In this document: positions 34,906-44,840 of the stretch, one piece after another
Position numbering within the stretch: position 1 is the first letter of the stretch
Layout: each line of letters opens with the position of its first letter
Assembly (NCBI GenBank): GCA_023381645.1
Contig: JAMCRJ010000025.1
Coordinates: 1-64,000 of the forward strand
DNA length: 64,000 nucleotides
Reading direction: 5' to 3'
Origin: Gammaproteobacteria bacterium
GTDB lineage: Bacteria > Pseudomonadota > Gammaproteobacteria > Acidithiobacillales > Acidithiobacillaceae
The notes under the pieces: model-generated
The model's database searches: none
What the model saw: the letters and a program-made list of their open reading frames with translations, nothing else
What the model was told of the DNA's origin: nothing
Program-made: the position numbers and the translations under genes

Positions 34906-35637
34906 ATGGACGAAGACAAGGTATCCTCCCGTGTCCTGGTAGTGGAGGATGAGGAAGGCATTCAGGAACTCCTGCGCGTTACCCTGCAGCGTAATGGCTT
35001 TGATGTGCGCTGTGAGGGCAGTGTCGAATCGGCGGAAGCGGTACTCCAGACCTGGGGGCCGCAATTGCTGGTGCTTGACTGGATGCTTCCCGGCGAAAAT
35101 GGCCTGTCATGGTGCCGTATGCTGCGCCGCCGTGGAGAAACCCGGAGGCTGCCCATCATTCTCCTTACCGCGCGCGGTGAGGAGGGTGACAGGGTGCATG
35201 GTCTGGAATCAGGTGCGGACGATTATCTGGCCAAACCCTTTTCTCCGCGGGAGCTGGTGGCGCGGGTCAATGCCCTGCTTCGGCGCAGTTACGGCGGTAC
35301 GGCGGCGGGCCGGGTACGGCTTGGAGATCTGCATGTGGATCTGCGTGCGCATCGGGTCTACGCCGGTGAGGTACAGGTTCATCTCGGTCCTACCGAGTTT
35401 CGTCTTTTGCGTCTTTTTGTCACCAACCCGGAACGGGTCTTTTCGCGGGATATGCTGCTCGATCAGATCTGGGGGCGGCAGAGTTTTATCGAAGAGCGCA
35501 CTGTGGACGTCCACATTCGCCGCTTGCGTCGGGGGCTGGAGCACCATGGTTACGCCCAGATCATCGAAACTGTCAGGGGCGAAGGCTATCGCTGTAGTGC
35601 CTTGGGTTTCCAGCGGGAAGTGGTGGACGAGCGATGA
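34906..35637 (+). CDS. phoB: Phosphate response regulator PhoB
   Basis: 243 aa OmpR-family regulator. Receiver domain with acidic pair in VVEDEEG, phospho-acceptor D58 (VLDWMLPGENG), LLTAR and AKPFSPREL. The C-terminal winged HTH has LGPTEFRLLRLF and ERTVDVHIRRLRRGL. It binds Pho boxes such as that before pstS. ATG 34906 has AAAGG 5 nt upstream; an in-frame ATG pair lies at 34876. phoR follows after 61 nt. Assignment as PhoB rather than another OmpR regulator rests on the adjacent phoR-pst genes. Confidence 0.92.
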   Translation: MDEDKVSSRVLVVEDEEGIQELLRVTLQRNGFDVRCEGSVESAEAVLQTWGPQLLVLDWMLPGENGLSWCRMLRRRGETRRLPIILLTARGEEGDRVHGLESGADDYLAKPFSPRELVARVNALLRRSYGGTAAGRVRLGDLHVDLRAHRVYAGEVQVHLGPTEFRLLRLFVTNPERVFSRDMLLDQIWGRQSFIEERTVDVHIRRLRRGLEHHGYAQIIETVRGEGYRCSALGFQREVVDER

Positions 35638-35698
35638 CTGGTGTGGTGGTTTTTGCGCGTTCAGCACGCCACAGCACACACCGGCATATCTTTCCGGC

Positions 35699-37027
35699 GT
35701 GAAGTACCTCCGTGCCTGGTTTTCCCCCGTAGCGCTCTGGGCGCTGATTCCGATTTTTCTGGCCGCCGATGATCTGTACACCTGGTCCTACCTCCCACTG
35801 GTAATCATCGCTTTCTTGCTGGCACTTTGGGTGGGATGGCATCGCCAGCAATCCCAGAGTTTCAGCGCTTGGTTCCGTAACCCCTATACCTTGTTGCCAC
35901 CGTTGGCGGGGGGGATGTGGGAGGAGACGTTTGCCGAGGGTTACCACTGGCGGCGTGATCAGGAGGCGCAGCATCGCCAGCTCAGTGCCCAGATCGTACA
36001 GTTGCGTGACGCCTTGCAGGCAATGCCCGATGTTGTGGTATTGATGGACGAGCGTGGCCAATTGCTCTGGGTGAATCCTTCGGGTATCCGCTTGCTGCAA
36101 CTGCAGTGGCCCGATGATGCGGGCAAGCCGCTGGCCTTCTGGCTGCGAACTCCGCATCTGCGCGCCTTTCTCGCCGGCGAGGGGCCGCCCAGCCTGCAGC
36201 TTCCGGCCCCTGCAGATGCGCAACAGATTTTGGAGGGCATGCGCTATCCCCTCGCCGATGCGGGTGCTTTGGTCATCTTCCGGGACGTGACCCGTATCCG
36301 TCAGCTTGAACAGGTCCGTCAGGACTTCGTAGCCAATGTCTCCCATGAGTTGCGCAGCCCGCTGACGGTGGTACGCGGTTTCCTGGAAAACATGCTGGAC
36401 AGTCCCATCGCTGCCGATGATGAGGTGAGTAGTCAACTTCGTCTCATGGAACAGCAGACGCTGCGCATGCAGTCTTTGGTCGAAGACTTGCTGTCTCTGG
36501 CACGTATGGAGGCCGCCGAGGCGAATCCGGAACACTGCGAGACGCTCATGCTCGCGGATATGATACACAACACGCTGGACACCCTGGCGCCCGCCATAGT
36601 GCAAAAACGTTTGCAGATCGATACGGCGCTGGATGGCGACTTGGGCATTTTCGCAGAAACCATCGATCTGACCAGCATCATCCGAAATTTATTGGAAAAC
36701 GCCATCAAATATACCCCGGCAGACCGCACCGTCAGCGTGCGCTGGGAGCGTCGCTCTGGCGAGCTGCGTTTGGTGGTGCAGGATACCGGCGATGGTATCG
36801 CTGCCGAGCACTTGCAGCGTATCACCGAGCGTTTTTATCGGGTGGACAAAGGTCGCTCTCGACGTATGGGGGGCACGGGGTTGGGACTGGCCATTGTCCG
36901 TCACGCCATCGAGCGTTATCAGGGGCATCTGGAAGTGGCTAGTGAAGTGGGCAAGGGAACCACTTTTACTGCGCATTTTCCGCTCCATCTGGCCCGCAGT
37001 TTTCCCTCCGACTCCGCAGTGTCATAA
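35699..37027 (+). CDS. phoR: Phosphate sensor histidine kinase PhoR
   Basis: 442 aa, inner membrane. One hydrophobic N-terminal region (about 10-45) without a large periplasmic domain, as in PhoR. It is followed by a PAS-like segment (about 105-200). The HisKA motif is VSHELRSPLTV (H216), N box LLENAIKYTP, and G boxes DTGDGI and GGTGLGLAIV. The start GTG 35699 gives normal length; the open frame continues upstream through phoB in another phase but has no start of merit. With Pst and PhoU it senses phosphate supply. The stop lies inside the Pho box of pstS. Confidence 0.92.
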   Translation: MKYLRAWFSPVALWALIPIFLAADDLYTWSYLPLVIIAFLLALWVGWHRQQSQSFSAWFRNPYTLLPPLAGGMWEETFAEGYHWRRDQEAQHRQLSAQIVQLRDALQAMPDVVVLMDERGQLLWVNPSGIRLLQLQWPDDAGKPLAFWLRTPHLRAFLAGEGPPSLQLPAPADAQQILEGMRYPLADAGALVIFRDVTRIRQLEQVRQDFVANVSHELRSPLTVVRGFLENMLDSPIAADDEVSSQLRLMEQQTLRMQSLVEDLLSLARMEAAEANPEHCETLMLADMIHNTLDTLAPAIVQKRLQIDTALDGDLGIFAETIDLTSIIRNLLENAIKYTPADRTVSVRWERRSGELRLVVQDTGDGIAAEHLQRITERFYRVDKGRSRRMGGTGLGLAIVRHAIERYQGHLEVASEVGKGTTFTAHFPLHLARSFPSDSAVS

Positions 37028-37052
37028 AACGGTAATAAAATCTTGCTATAGT
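37019..37052 (+). promoter_or_regulatory. Pho box and -10 element of pstS
   Basis: GTGTCAT-AAAA-CGGTAAT (37019-37036) matches the PhoB consensus CTGTCAT-4 nt-CTGTCAT in 11 of 14 half-site positions. TATAGT follows 10 nt later (37047-37052), the spacing of PhoB-activated promoters where the Pho box replaces the -35. It overlaps the phoR stop codon. Confidence 0.8.
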
Positions 37053-37096
37053 CTCTGTGCAGCTTTTAACTAAACCTGTATAGGGGGCGCGATATC

Positions 37097-38116
37097 ATGA
37101 GAATCAAGGGTGTGGCTTTTGTGTTGGGTATGATGAGCCTGGGTGTAGCAGGGTTGGCGCAGGCGGAAACCATTTCTGCCGCAGGCGGCACGGCCATTTA
37201 CCCCGTCCTGTCCAAATGGGCGGAAACTTACAAACAGAACACTGGCACCATGGTGAATTATCAGGCCATCGGTTCTGGCGGCGGGATTGCCCAAATCAAG
37301 GCCAAAACCGTCGCCTTCGCCAACAGCGACATGCCTCTCAAGCCTGAATATCTCCATAAAGACCAGCTTGTCCAGTTTCCGGCAGTGATTATTGGCATTA
37401 CCCCCGTCGTGAATGTCCCCGGTATAAAGCCCGGTGAACTGACCTTCAACGGCGCCGTGCTCACCGGTATTTACCTGGGCAAGATCAAGAAATGGAACGA
37501 CGCGGCCATTGCCGGCCTCAATAAGGGCGTCAAGCTGCCGGATATGAATATCACTGTGGTCCATCGTTCCGACGGCTCCGGCACTACCTTCAACTTTACC
37601 AATTATCTGGCCAAGGTCAGCCCGGAATGGAAGCAACGGGTGGGCGATAACACGGCTGTTTCCTGGCCTGTCGGTGTGGGTGGCAAGGGTAATGCGGGCG
37701 TCGCTGCATATGTACAGCGGATTCCTGGTGCCATCGGCTACGTGGAATATGCCTACGCCAAGGAAAATCACATGGCTTACGGCAAAATGGTCAATGCCGC
37801 AGGCAAAGTGGTGACCCCTGATCTGGCTACTTTCCAGGCCGCCGCGGCGAATGCGGACTTTACCAAGGTAGAGGATTTCTACATGATTCTCACCAACCAG
37901 CCGGGAGCCCAGAGTTGGCCCATTTCCGCTGCGACTTACATCCTTATGCGTCAGGACGCCGACAAGACGGCTAATACCGGAGTCCTGAAGTTTGCGCGCT
38001 GGTTCCTGACAGCCCCGCAGGCGCAAGCGGAAGCCAGGAGCCTGGATTATGTGCCATTACCAAAAACTACGGTGACGCAGATTGAGGCGTACTGGAAAAG
38101 GAATCTGGGCCAGTGA
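37097..38116 (+). CDS. pstS: Phosphate-binding periplasmic protein PstS
   Basis: 339 aa. High-affinity phosphate binder that feeds PstCAB. The signal peptide ends AQA (about residue 23). Phosphate-site motifs: AAGGTAIYPVLSKW, GSGGGIAQIKA, FANSDMPL and HRSDGSGTTFNFTNYL, all typical of PstS. ATG 37097 lies 45 nt after the -10 of a Pho-box promoter, so induction under phosphate starvation is expected. It is first in pstSCAB-phoU-ppx. Confidence 0.95.
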   Translation: MRIKGVAFVLGMMSLGVAGLAQAETISAAGGTAIYPVLSKWAETYKQNTGTMVNYQAIGSGGGIAQIKAKTVAFANSDMPLKPEYLHKDQLVQFPAVIIGITPVVNVPGIKPGELTFNGAVLTGIYLGKIKKWNDAAIAGLNKGVKLPDMNITVVHRSDGSGTTFNFTNYLAKVSPEWKQRVGDNTAVSWPVGVGGKGNAGVAAYVQRIPGAIGYVEYAYAKENHMAYGKMVNAAGKVVTPDLATFQAAAANADFTKVEDFYMILTNQPGAQSWPISAATYILMRQDADKTANTGVLKFARWFLTAPQAQAEARSLDYVPLPKTTVTQIEAYWKRNLGQ

Positions 38117-38124
38117 GCTAAGAT

Positions 38125-39150
38125 ATGGACGATACCGGCGACGCAGAGTTGGGAATGCGGAGGATGGCGGCGGTGCCGTCCCCCGCTGTGCCATCTCGCA
38201 TCAGCCCCGCGCGATCACGACGCCTGCATGTCATGGATCGGAGCTTCCGCTGGCTGACGGGTGGGCTCGCCTTTTTGGTCCTGCTCCTGCTGGTCGGAGT
38301 GGCGTTGTCCCTATTTTTGCGCGGGTGGGAAGCTTTTCATCGTTTTGGCTTCGCTTTTTTCTGGAGTGATACCTGGGATCCGGTTACGGAGAACTTCGGC
38401 GCTCTGGTACCGATTTACGGAACTTTGGTCAGCTCCCTGATCGCCCTGCTGATCGCCGTGCCCATCAGTTTCGGCATCGCGTTATTTATCAGTGAACTCG
38501 CACCCGAATGGTTACGCCAACCGGTCGGCAGCGCCATTGAACTGCTGGCGGGTATCCCCAGTATCATCTTCGGTATGTGGGGTCTTTTCGTCTTTGCGCC
38601 GGTTTTGGGCAGCGCAGAGCCCTGGCTCAATGACCATCTCGGTGCTCTGCCCGGTATCGGGGCACTGTTTCGCGGTCCGCCGATGGGCATTGGTATGCTG
38701 ACTGCCAGCGTTATTCTGGCCATCATGGTGATCCCCTTTATTTCCGCGATCATGCGCGATGTTTTTCTGGTTGTGCCAGCGATGCTCAAAGAGTCGGCCT
38801 ATGGCCTGGGTGCCACGACTTGGGAAGTGGCACGCCATGTAGTTCTCCCTTATACCCGTACGGCGGTAGTCGGCGGGGTGTTCCTCGGCCTGGGCCGTGC
38901 CCTTGGTGAAACCATGGCGGTAACCTTTGTGATCGGTAATGCCCACGACCTCCATATCTCTTTGCTCGACGCCGGAAACTCCATCGCTGCCGCGCTGGCG
39001 AACGAGTTTGCTGAGGCCTTTTCACCCATGTACAAGTCGGCGCTGATGGCCTTGGGTTTCATTCTCTTCATCATTACCTTCGTGGTGCTGGTGCTGGCTA
39101 AACTGATGCTCTGGCGTCTCGGTCGGGGACAAGGGAAGGCGGGTTTATGA
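38125..39150 (+). CDS. pstC: Phosphate ABC transporter permease PstC
   Basis: 341 aa with about six membrane segments. It forms the phosphate channel with PstA. PstC features include [37 protein letters not shown] and the EAA-like loop [20 protein letters not shown]. The first 36 residues are polar and poorly conserved; ATG 38233 ([11 protein letters not shown]) is a plausible internal start. It ends in an ATGA overlap with pstA. Confidence 0.93.
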   Translation: MDDTGDAELGMRRMAAVPSPAVPSRISPARSRRLHVMDRSFRWLTGGLAFLVLLLLVGVALSLFLRGWEAFHRFGFAFFWSDTWDPVTENFGALVPIYGTLVSSLIALLIAVPISFGIALFISELAPEWLRQPVGSAIELLAGIPSIIFGMWGLFVFAPVLGSAEPWLNDHLGALPGIGALFRGPPMGIGMLTASVILAIMVIPFISAIMRDVFLVVPAMLKESAYGLGATTWEVARHVVLPYTRTAVVGGVFLGLGRALGETMAVTFVIGNAHDLHISLLDAGNSIAAALANEFAEAFSPMYKSALMALGFILFIITFVVLVLAKLMLWRLGRGQGKAGL

Positions 39151-40001
39151 ACACGGTCAGGAACGCCCGTTATCTGCGCCGCCGCTTCTGGAATATCTTC
39201 AATCTGGGTATGGCCATGGCAACGACGTTGTTTGGTCTCTTCTGGCTGGTCTGGATTCTTTGGACCACCCTCTCTTATGGTGCTACCGCCCTCAACATGG
39301 AACTGTTTACAGGTGACACGCCGGCGCCTGGCAGTATCGGAGGCTTGCGCAATGCCTTCGTGGGCAGCCTGCTGATGATTGGCGTGGCGGTGATGATTGG
39401 TACCCCTGTGGGAATCCTGGCCGGCACCTATCTCGCTGAGTTTGCGCAAGGCAGCCGACTCGTGGCAGTCATCCGTTTTTTTAATGATATTCTGCTCAGT
39501 GCACCCTCCATCGTGATTGGTCTGTTTATTTACGCAGTCGTGGTGGTGCCCATGGGGAGCTTCTCGGGTCTTGCCGGGGCTTTGTCACTGGCTATTTTGC
39601 TTTTACCGGTCGTCCTGCGCACTACCGATGAGATGCTGGGCATGGTCCCTGGTACCATGCGCGAGGCGGCTCTGGCCCTGGGGGCGCCCCACTGGATGAT
39701 GATCGTTCAGGTGAGTTATCGGGCCGCACGTTCTGGTATACTCACCGGGGTTCTGCTGGCGGTGGCGAGAATCAGTGGCGAGACCGCACCACTGCTGTTC
39801 ACGGCGCTCAGTAATCAGTTTTTCAGCACGAATCTGGACAAGCCGATCGCCAATGTCCCCGTAGTCATTTTTCAATTTGCCATGAGTCCTTATCCGGAAT
39901 GGCAGCATCTGGCGTGGGCGGGCGCGTTGATAGCTGCCATGGCTGTGCTAGTCTTGAGCCTTGTTTCCCGCTTCCTTATCAAAGACAGGAGCCCGCGTTA
40001 A
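39147..40001 (+). CDS. pstA: Phosphate ABC transporter permease PstA
   Basis: 284 aa, six predicted membrane segments. Signature segments include [38 protein letters not shown] and the cytoplasmic coupling loop [20 protein letters not shown]. Start ATG 39147 overlaps pstC; the stop shares its last base with the pstB ATG. Confidence 0.93.
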   Translation: MNTVRNARYLRRRFWNIFNLGMAMATTLFGLFWLVWILWTTLSYGATALNMELFTGDTPAPGSIGGLRNAFVGSLLMIGVAVMIGTPVGILAGTYLAEFAQGSRLVAVIRFFNDILLSAPSIVIGLFIYAVVVVPMGSFSGLAGALSLAILLLPVVLRTTDEMLGMVPGTMREAALALGAPHWMMIVQVSYRAARSGILTGVLLAVARISGETAPLLFTALSNQFFSTNLDKPIANVPVVIFQFAMSPYPEWQHLAWAGALIAAMAVLVLSLVSRFLIKDRSPR

Positions 40002-40768
40002 TGTCGGAACCCCAGAAAACCAAAATGTCCGTCCGCCACCTGGACTTTTTTTACGGGAGCAACAAGGCCCTCATAGATATCAATCTGGAAATACCTGAGA
40101 ATCAGGTGACCGCGTTCATCGGGCCGTCGGGTTGCGGCAAGTCGACGCTGCTGCGGGTATTCAATCGCATGTATTCCCTGTACCCCGGGCAACGCGCGAC
40201 CGGCGAGGTCCTGCTGGATGGCGAGAATATTCTCGCTCCCGGAATGGATGTGAATATGCTGCGCGCTAAAATCGGCATGGTATTTCAGAAGCCAACGCCT
40301 TTCCCCATGTCCATCTATGACAATATCGCCTTTGGCATCAAGCTCTATGAAAAATTACGCAAGGTGGAGATGGACGAGCGGGTGGAGCAGGCGTTGCGCC
40401 ATGCTGCCCTCTGGGAAGAGGTGAAGGACAAACTCAAGACGAGCGGACTGGGGTTGTCCGGCGGGCAGCAGCAACGCCTGTGTATCGCGCGCGCGGTGGC
40501 GGTGAAACCGGAGGTGATACTGCTCGATGAACCGACCTCCGCACTGGACCCCATCGCCACCCTCAAGATTGAAGAGCTAGTGAGCGAACTGCGGAATCAG
40601 TTTACGATCCTGATCGTCACCCACAACATGCAACAGGCGGCACGAGTATCTGATTATACGGCATTTATGTATATGGGCGAGATGGTGGAATTTGATTCCA
40701 CCCATCAGTTATTCACTAACCCCAGCAAGAAGCAGACTGAAGACTACATCACGGGTCGCTACGGTTAA
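40001..40768 (+). CDS. pstB: Phosphate ABC transporter ATPase PstB
   Basis: 255 aa. Walker [13 protein letters not shown] (about 44-55), Q loop [19 protein letters not shown], which is characteristic of PstB, signature [14 protein letters not shown], and Walker [14 protein letters not shown]. The C-terminus ([10 protein letters not shown]) is the conserved PstB ending. ATG 40001 with AGGAG upstream. phoU starts 11 nt after its stop. Confidence 0.95.
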   Translation: MSEPQKTKMSVRHLDFFYGSNKALIDINLEIPENQVTAFIGPSGCGKSTLLRVFNRMYSLYPGQRATGEVLLDGENILAPGMDVNMLRAKIGMVFQKPTPFPMSIYDNIAFGIKLYEKLRKVEMDERVEQALRHAALWEEVKDKLKTSGLGLSGGQQQRLCIARAVAVKPEVILLDEPTSALDPIATLKIEELVSELRNQFTILIVTHNMQQAARVSDYTAFMYMGEMVEFDSTHQLFTNPSKKQTEDYITGRYG

Positions 40769-40779
40769 GGAGCGCAGCT

Positions 40780-41493
40780 ATGGACAAAGAACCACATATT
40801 TCCCAGCGTTTTGATGAAGAACTCCGTGAGGTCCACGCCCTGGTGCTCGCCATGGGCGGTGTGGTGGAGGAGCAGATCACGAATGCCATCAAGGCGCTGC
40901 AGGAGTCAGATGCCGAATTGGCCCGTGAGGTGATCGGGCGTGACCACGAGGTGAATGGTTACGAGGTGCGTATCGAAGAGGAGTGCATCAACATTCTGGC
41001 TACGCGTCAGCCGGCCGCCAGCGATCTGCGTCTGGTGATGACCCTGATCAAGACCATCGCGGATCTGGAGCGTATGGGCGACAAGGCCAGCAAAATTGCC
41101 GATATGGCCTTGGCCATGGGACATGGCGCACGTAACGACAATCCGGCTTTTCTCAGAGACGTGGGCGTCATGGCCAACTATGCCCTGAATATGTTGCGCC
41201 GCGCCATGGATGCCCTGGCCCGTGCGGATGCGGAGGAAGCCATTGCCGTCGCCAAAGGCGATGAGGTGCTCAATCAGGAATACCGCTCTGCCCTGCGCCG
41301 TCTGATTACCTACATGATGGAAGATCCGCGCACCATCACCCCGGCCATTGATGCGCTCTTTATCGCCAAAGCCATCGAGCGTATTGGAGATCATGCCCGG
41401 AACATCTGCGAATACGTCATTTATCTTGCCAAAGGGAAAAGTGTCCGTCATCTTCCGTTGGACGAGGTAGAACAAAGCATCCAGGGGAAATAG
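40780..41493 (+). CDS. phoU: Phosphate signalling protein PhoU
   Basis: 237 aa, two similar three-helix bundles. The repeated PhoU metal-binding motifs are visible as LIKTIADLERMGDKASKIAD (about 87-106) and IAKAIERIGDHARNICEYVI (about 193-212). PhoU links PstB to PhoR and represses the Pho regulon when phosphate is ample. Reading frame and spacing place it in the pst operon, 2 nt before the phosphatase gene. Confidence 0.94.
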   Translation: MDKEPHISQRFDEELREVHALVLAMGGVVEEQITNAIKALQESDAELAREVIGRDHEVNGYEVRIEEECINILATRQPAASDLRLVMTLIKTIADLERMGDKASKIADMALAMGHGARNDNPAFLRDVGVMANYALNMLRRAMDALARADAEEAIAVAKGDEVLNQEYRSALRRLITYMMEDPRTITPAIDALFIAKAIERIGDHARNICEYVIYLAKGKSVRHLPLDEVEQSIQGK

Positions 41494-41495
41494 CC

Positions 41496-43007
41496 GTGGC
41501 AGAATCCGCAGCCACAGCAGGGCTTGAAAATTTTCTGGCGGCGGTGGACCTGGGTTCCAACTCTTTTCATATGGTGGTAGCAGAAGAAATTGGCTCTGAT
41601 ATCCGTCTGCATGATCGTTTGCGCGAAGGCGTTCGGCTGGCGGAGGGCTTACGCGACGATGGTAGTCTCGATCCGGAAGTTGAAAAACGCGCACTGGATT
41701 GTCTGGCACGCTTCGGGCAGCGTCTACGAGGCATTCGTCCGGAGCGGGTGCGGGTAATCGGTACCAATACCCTGCGTCAGGCGAGCGCTACGGAAGGCTT
41801 TGTCCGTGCTATTGAAAGCACCCTCGGCTATCCGCTGGAAATCGTGGCCGGCCGTGAAGAAGCCCGTCTGGTCTATCTGGGTGTTGCGCACAGTCTTGCG
41901 GTGGACGCCCGTGAACGACGTCTGGTAGTGGATATCGGAGGGGGCAGCACCGAGTTGATCGCGGGCCAAGGGTTTACCCCTGACCTGCGGGAGAGCCTGC
42001 ATTTCGGCTGCGTGGCCTCCACCCGTGCCTATTTCCCCGATGAGCAGATTACGGCGCCTGCCTGTGAGCGCCTGGAAAAGCGGGTACGCATGGCGGTGGA
42101 ACCCATGCTGGAGGATTTTGCCAGTCACGGCTGGGATCAGGCGGTGGGTTCATCTGGTACGATCAAGTCGATTGGCCGTATCCTTGCCGAGGGCGGTCAG
42201 GGTCCGCGCATCACCCGCGCAGGCATGCACTGGCTGCGTGAACAGATGATGCGTCTTGGTTCGGTGCGTGCGCTGACCCGGCTGAAAGGCCTGAAGCCCG
42301 ATCGTGCTGCCGTCTTCCCAGGCGGCTTTATCATCCTTTTTGCGCTCTTCGAGTCATTGGGCCTGCAGGAAATGCGTTTTTCCGAGGGCGCATTGCGCGA
42401 GGGGGCCATTTACGATCTGCTGGGCCGCATCCATCAGGAAGACACCCGAGAGATGAGCATCTGCAGCCTGCAGGAACGTTTTCACAGCCAGGTATTGCGT
42501 AATCAGAGTGTGGCGCGGTGGGCGGAACGCTTTTTTATCTCTGCGACCGGGACCTGGCCGCTCCACGGAGGGCATCGGCAATGGCTGCACTGGGCGGCCT
42601 TAACCCACGATATCGGTCTGGACATCGCCCATTCAGGATTTCACAAGCATGGTGAATATGTCTGGCGGAACGCGGATATCGCGGGTTTTTCGCGCCGTGA
42701 GCAGGGTGTCGTTGCGGCGTTGCTCCGTGCCCAGCGTAAACGCTTGCCTGGTCTTGCCCAGTTGCGTTCTTTGGGCGTCGCCGCAGAGGATGTGGTGCCT
42801 CTTCAGCAGTTGGCGATCCTGCTCCGCCTGGCCATCCTTTTTCATCGGGGCGCGCTCCCGCTGGTGGCTCCGCCGGATTTGACGGCGACCGGCCGGCATG
42901 TCGTCCTGCACCTGCCAGCGCGCTGGCTGACGGACATGCCGCTACTGGCCGCTGATCTCGAGCAGGAGCAGGAATGGATCACGCCAGATTTTCACCTGCA
43001 GTGGTAA
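41496..43007 (+). CDS. ppx: Exopolyphosphatase / guanosine pentaphosphatase (Ppx/GppA)
   Basis: 503 aa. Hydrolyses polyphosphate or pppGpp. The actin-like ATPase fold is seen in AAVDLGSNSFHMVVAEE (about 16-32), GREEARLVYLGV and VDIGGGSTELI (about 145-155). GSSGTIKSIGRIL follows. The C-terminal HD-like domain (about 340-503) has ALTHDIGLDIAHSGFHKHGE. GTG 41496 is 2 nt after phoU. Co-location with pst genes suggests a role in polyphosphate turnover, an important metal- and phosphate-storage process in acidithiobacilli. Confidence 0.9.
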   Translation: MAESAATAGLENFLAAVDLGSNSFHMVVAEEIGSDIRLHDRLREGVRLAEGLRDDGSLDPEVEKRALDCLARFGQRLRGIRPERVRVIGTNTLRQASATEGFVRAIESTLGYPLEIVAGREEARLVYLGVAHSLAVDARERRLVVDIGGGSTELIAGQGFTPDLRESLHFGCVASTRAYFPDEQITAPACERLEKRVRMAVEPMLEDFASHGWDQAVGSSGTIKSIGRILAEGGQGPRITRAGMHWLREQMMRLGSVRALTRLKGLKPDRAAVFPGGFIILFALFESLGLQEMRFSEGALREGAIYDLLGRIHQEDTREMSICSLQERFHSQVLRNQSVARWAERFFISATGTWPLHGGHRQWLHWAALTHDIGLDIAHSGFHKHGEYVWRNADIAGFSRREQGVVAALLRAQRKRLPGLAQLRSLGVAAEDVVPLQQLAILLRLAILFHRGALPLVAPPDLTATGRHVVLHLPARWLTDMPLLAADLEQEQEWITPDFHLQW

Positions 43008-43251
43008 CTGCTGGCGGCAGGCCTGACCGGGCGGCAATTGGCGCGTTTTTCGCTGGAGGCTATGGCCAGCACTTTGCCGGTACCGGCCTACGATGCCGCT
43101 GGAGTCAATGAACATTCTTGCGGAATAGCGAAGCAGTCTCGATGGCGTTGCTTGATCGGCCCTGGAACCAATTTGCGTCTGTCGGCACCTTTGTTATTGT
43201 TGCCCATGCCGGAGACGCTCCCGGCCGATCGGGGAGGATGCAACCATTGAT

Positions 43252-43854
43252 GTGATCAACGAGATGCTGAGCTGGCTGCGTCTTCAACCTATTACTCTGG
43301 ACATGATCGTCATCTTTCTGCGCCAGTACGGTTACTGGATTCTCTTCATTGGCACGCTGCTTGAGGGGGAGGCTGTCGTGATTGTTGCCGGTGCCCTGGC
43401 CCATGCCGGAGTACTGGATCTCCCCTTGGTGATATTCGTCTCCTGGTTGGGCAGTACGCTCAATGATCAGGTGCTTTACCAGCTCGGTTACCGTTACGGC
43501 GAACGCCTGCTGAATATGTTGCCGCGCTTTCTGCGCCGCCACGTGGATCAGGCCGAGGGTTTGATCCGCCGTTTTGGTGACTGGGTGACGCTGTTTTTCC
43601 GTTTTATCTATGGCACCCGCACCATTACCCCCATCCTGCTAGGGGTGCATCGCTATCCAGCGCGGCGTTATCTGTGGATGAACCCGGCTGCCGCAGCGGT
43701 GTGGGCGGCGGCCATCGCCGGAATCGGCTATGCCCTTGGCGCCTCGCTACGGACTCTGCTGAAAAGCGTTCAACATGTGCAGATCGTGCTCCTGCTGCTG
43801 TTGATCGCTGTAGCGTTGGTGTACTGGTGGTGGCATCGGCGCCATGGTGAATGA
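43252..43854 (+). CDS. DedA family membrane protein
   Basis: 200 aa. DedA proteins are inner-membrane lipid flippases, notably of undecaprenyl phosphate or phosphatidylethanolamine. Family segments: LEGEAVVIVAGALAHAGVL, the Gly-rich YRYGERLL, and FFRFIYGTRTITPILLGVHR with the conserved F-R-x-x-P/Y-G-x-R pattern. The C-terminus is a hydrophobic span (about 177-194). The start is uncertain: GTG 43252 is 14 nt from GGGGAGG, and ATG 43264 is in frame. The 244 nt between ppx and this gene contain nothing I can assign. Confidence 0.85.
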   Translation: MINEMLSWLRLQPITLDMIVIFLRQYGYWILFIGTLLEGEAVVIVAGALAHAGVLDLPLVIFVSWLGSTLNDQVLYQLGYRYGERLLNMLPRFLRRHVDQAEGLIRRFGDWVTLFFRFIYGTRTITPILLGVHRYPARRYLWMNPAAAAVWAAAIAGIGYALGASLRTLLKSVQHVQIVLLLLLIAVALVYWWWHRRHGE

Positions 43855-43913
43855 AGCTCCGCGTTCGTACCAGCAGGGCAGGGCAGACGCCCGATTCGCA
43901 TGCCTCGGATGAT

Positions 43914-44059
43914 TTGCCAGAGCCCCCGGTTTTGTGCTAAAAAGCGCTGGGCTTAGGCCTAAATACTCACACGTGCCACTACAGGGCAGCCGGGTGTCCG
44001 CAAGGATGGCTGCATGAGGCGCGTGGCGGATCATAACCCTGAATACTGGAGAAAACTCT
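43914..44059 (+). promoter_or_regulatory. Promoter and leader of rpsB
   Basis: TTGCCA (43914-43919) and CTAAAA (43937-43942) at 17-nt spacing, leaving a GC-rich leader of about 110 nt before the rpsB ATG. In many proteobacteria S2 represses its own operon through such a leader. The structure was not folded here, so autoregulation is an inference. Confidence 0.4.
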
Positions 44060-44812
44060 ATGAGCAGCAATGTTACCATGCGCGCCCTGTTGGAAGCCGG
44101 CGTTCACTTTGGTCACCAATCCCGTTACTGGCACCCGAAAATGGCACCGTACCTTTTCGGTGAGCGTAATCGCATTCACATCATCAATCTCGAACACACC
44201 TTGCCCATGCTGCGTACGGCGCTCAACTTTGTCGAACAGATTTCCCGCAAGCACGGCCGCATCCTTTTTGTCGGTACCAAACGCCAGGCGCGCGAGGCGG
44301 TCGAGCAGGAAGCCCGCCGCAGCGGCGCCTTCTTTGTGAACCAACGCTGGTTGGGCGGTACCCTGACCAACTTCAAGACCATCCGTCAGTCCATTCGCCG
44401 TCTCGATGAACTGGATCAGATGACGGCTGATGGCACCATGGAAAAACTCACAAAAAAAGAAGGGCTCACCCTGACCCGCGAGCGCGACAAGCTGGAGCGC
44501 AGCCTCGGTGGCATCAAGGATATGAGCGGTCTGCCGGATGCCATCTTCGTCATCGATGTTGGCCATGAAAATATCGCAGTTCTGGAAGCCCGAAAGCTGG
44601 GTATCCCGGTGATCGGTGTGGTGGATAGCAACTGTGATCCGTTGCTCATCGACTTCCCCATCCCCGGTAATGATGATGCCACCCGCGCCATTCGCCTGTA
44701 CGCCTCGCTGGTGGCCGATGCCATTCTCGATGGTCGTCAGGGTGGGGAATCCGGGCTGCTCGACGAGTTTGTCGAGGTGGACGAAGAGACCATCGAAATC
44801 GACGCAGACTAA
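44060..44812 (+). CDS. rpsB: 30S ribosomal protein S2
   Basis: 250 aa. Recognised by the S2 N-terminus [20 protein letters not shown] and [20 protein letters not shown], the later [17 protein letters not shown] and [14 protein letters not shown]. The acidic tail ([12 protein letters not shown]) is typical. ATG 44060 follows TGGAGAAAACTCT. It is the first gene of rpsB-tsf-pyrH-frr. Confidence 0.97.
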   Translation: MSSNVTMRALLEAGVHFGHQSRYWHPKMAPYLFGERNRIHIINLEHTLPMLRTALNFVEQISRKHGRILFVGTKRQAREAVEQEARRSGAFFVNQRWLGGTLTNFKTIRQSIRRLDELDQMTADGTMEKLTKKEGLTLTRERDKLERSLGGIKDMSGLPDAIFVIDVGHENIAVLEARKLGIPVIGVVDSNCDPLLIDFPIPGNDDATRAIRLYASLVADAILDGRQGGESGLLDEFVEVDEETIEIDAD

Positions 44813-44840
44813 CCCATTCATCATAACCAAGGAAGCATTC

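Noticed and set aside
34949..35698. Upstream extension of the phoR reading frame through phoB
   Set aside because: The frame is open but overlaps the whole of phoB in another phase and encodes nothing recognisable; GTG 35699 gives a normal PhoR.
43008..43251. Possible gene between ppx and dedA
   Set aside because: Short frames exist on both strands but none has a start signal or recognisable sequence.
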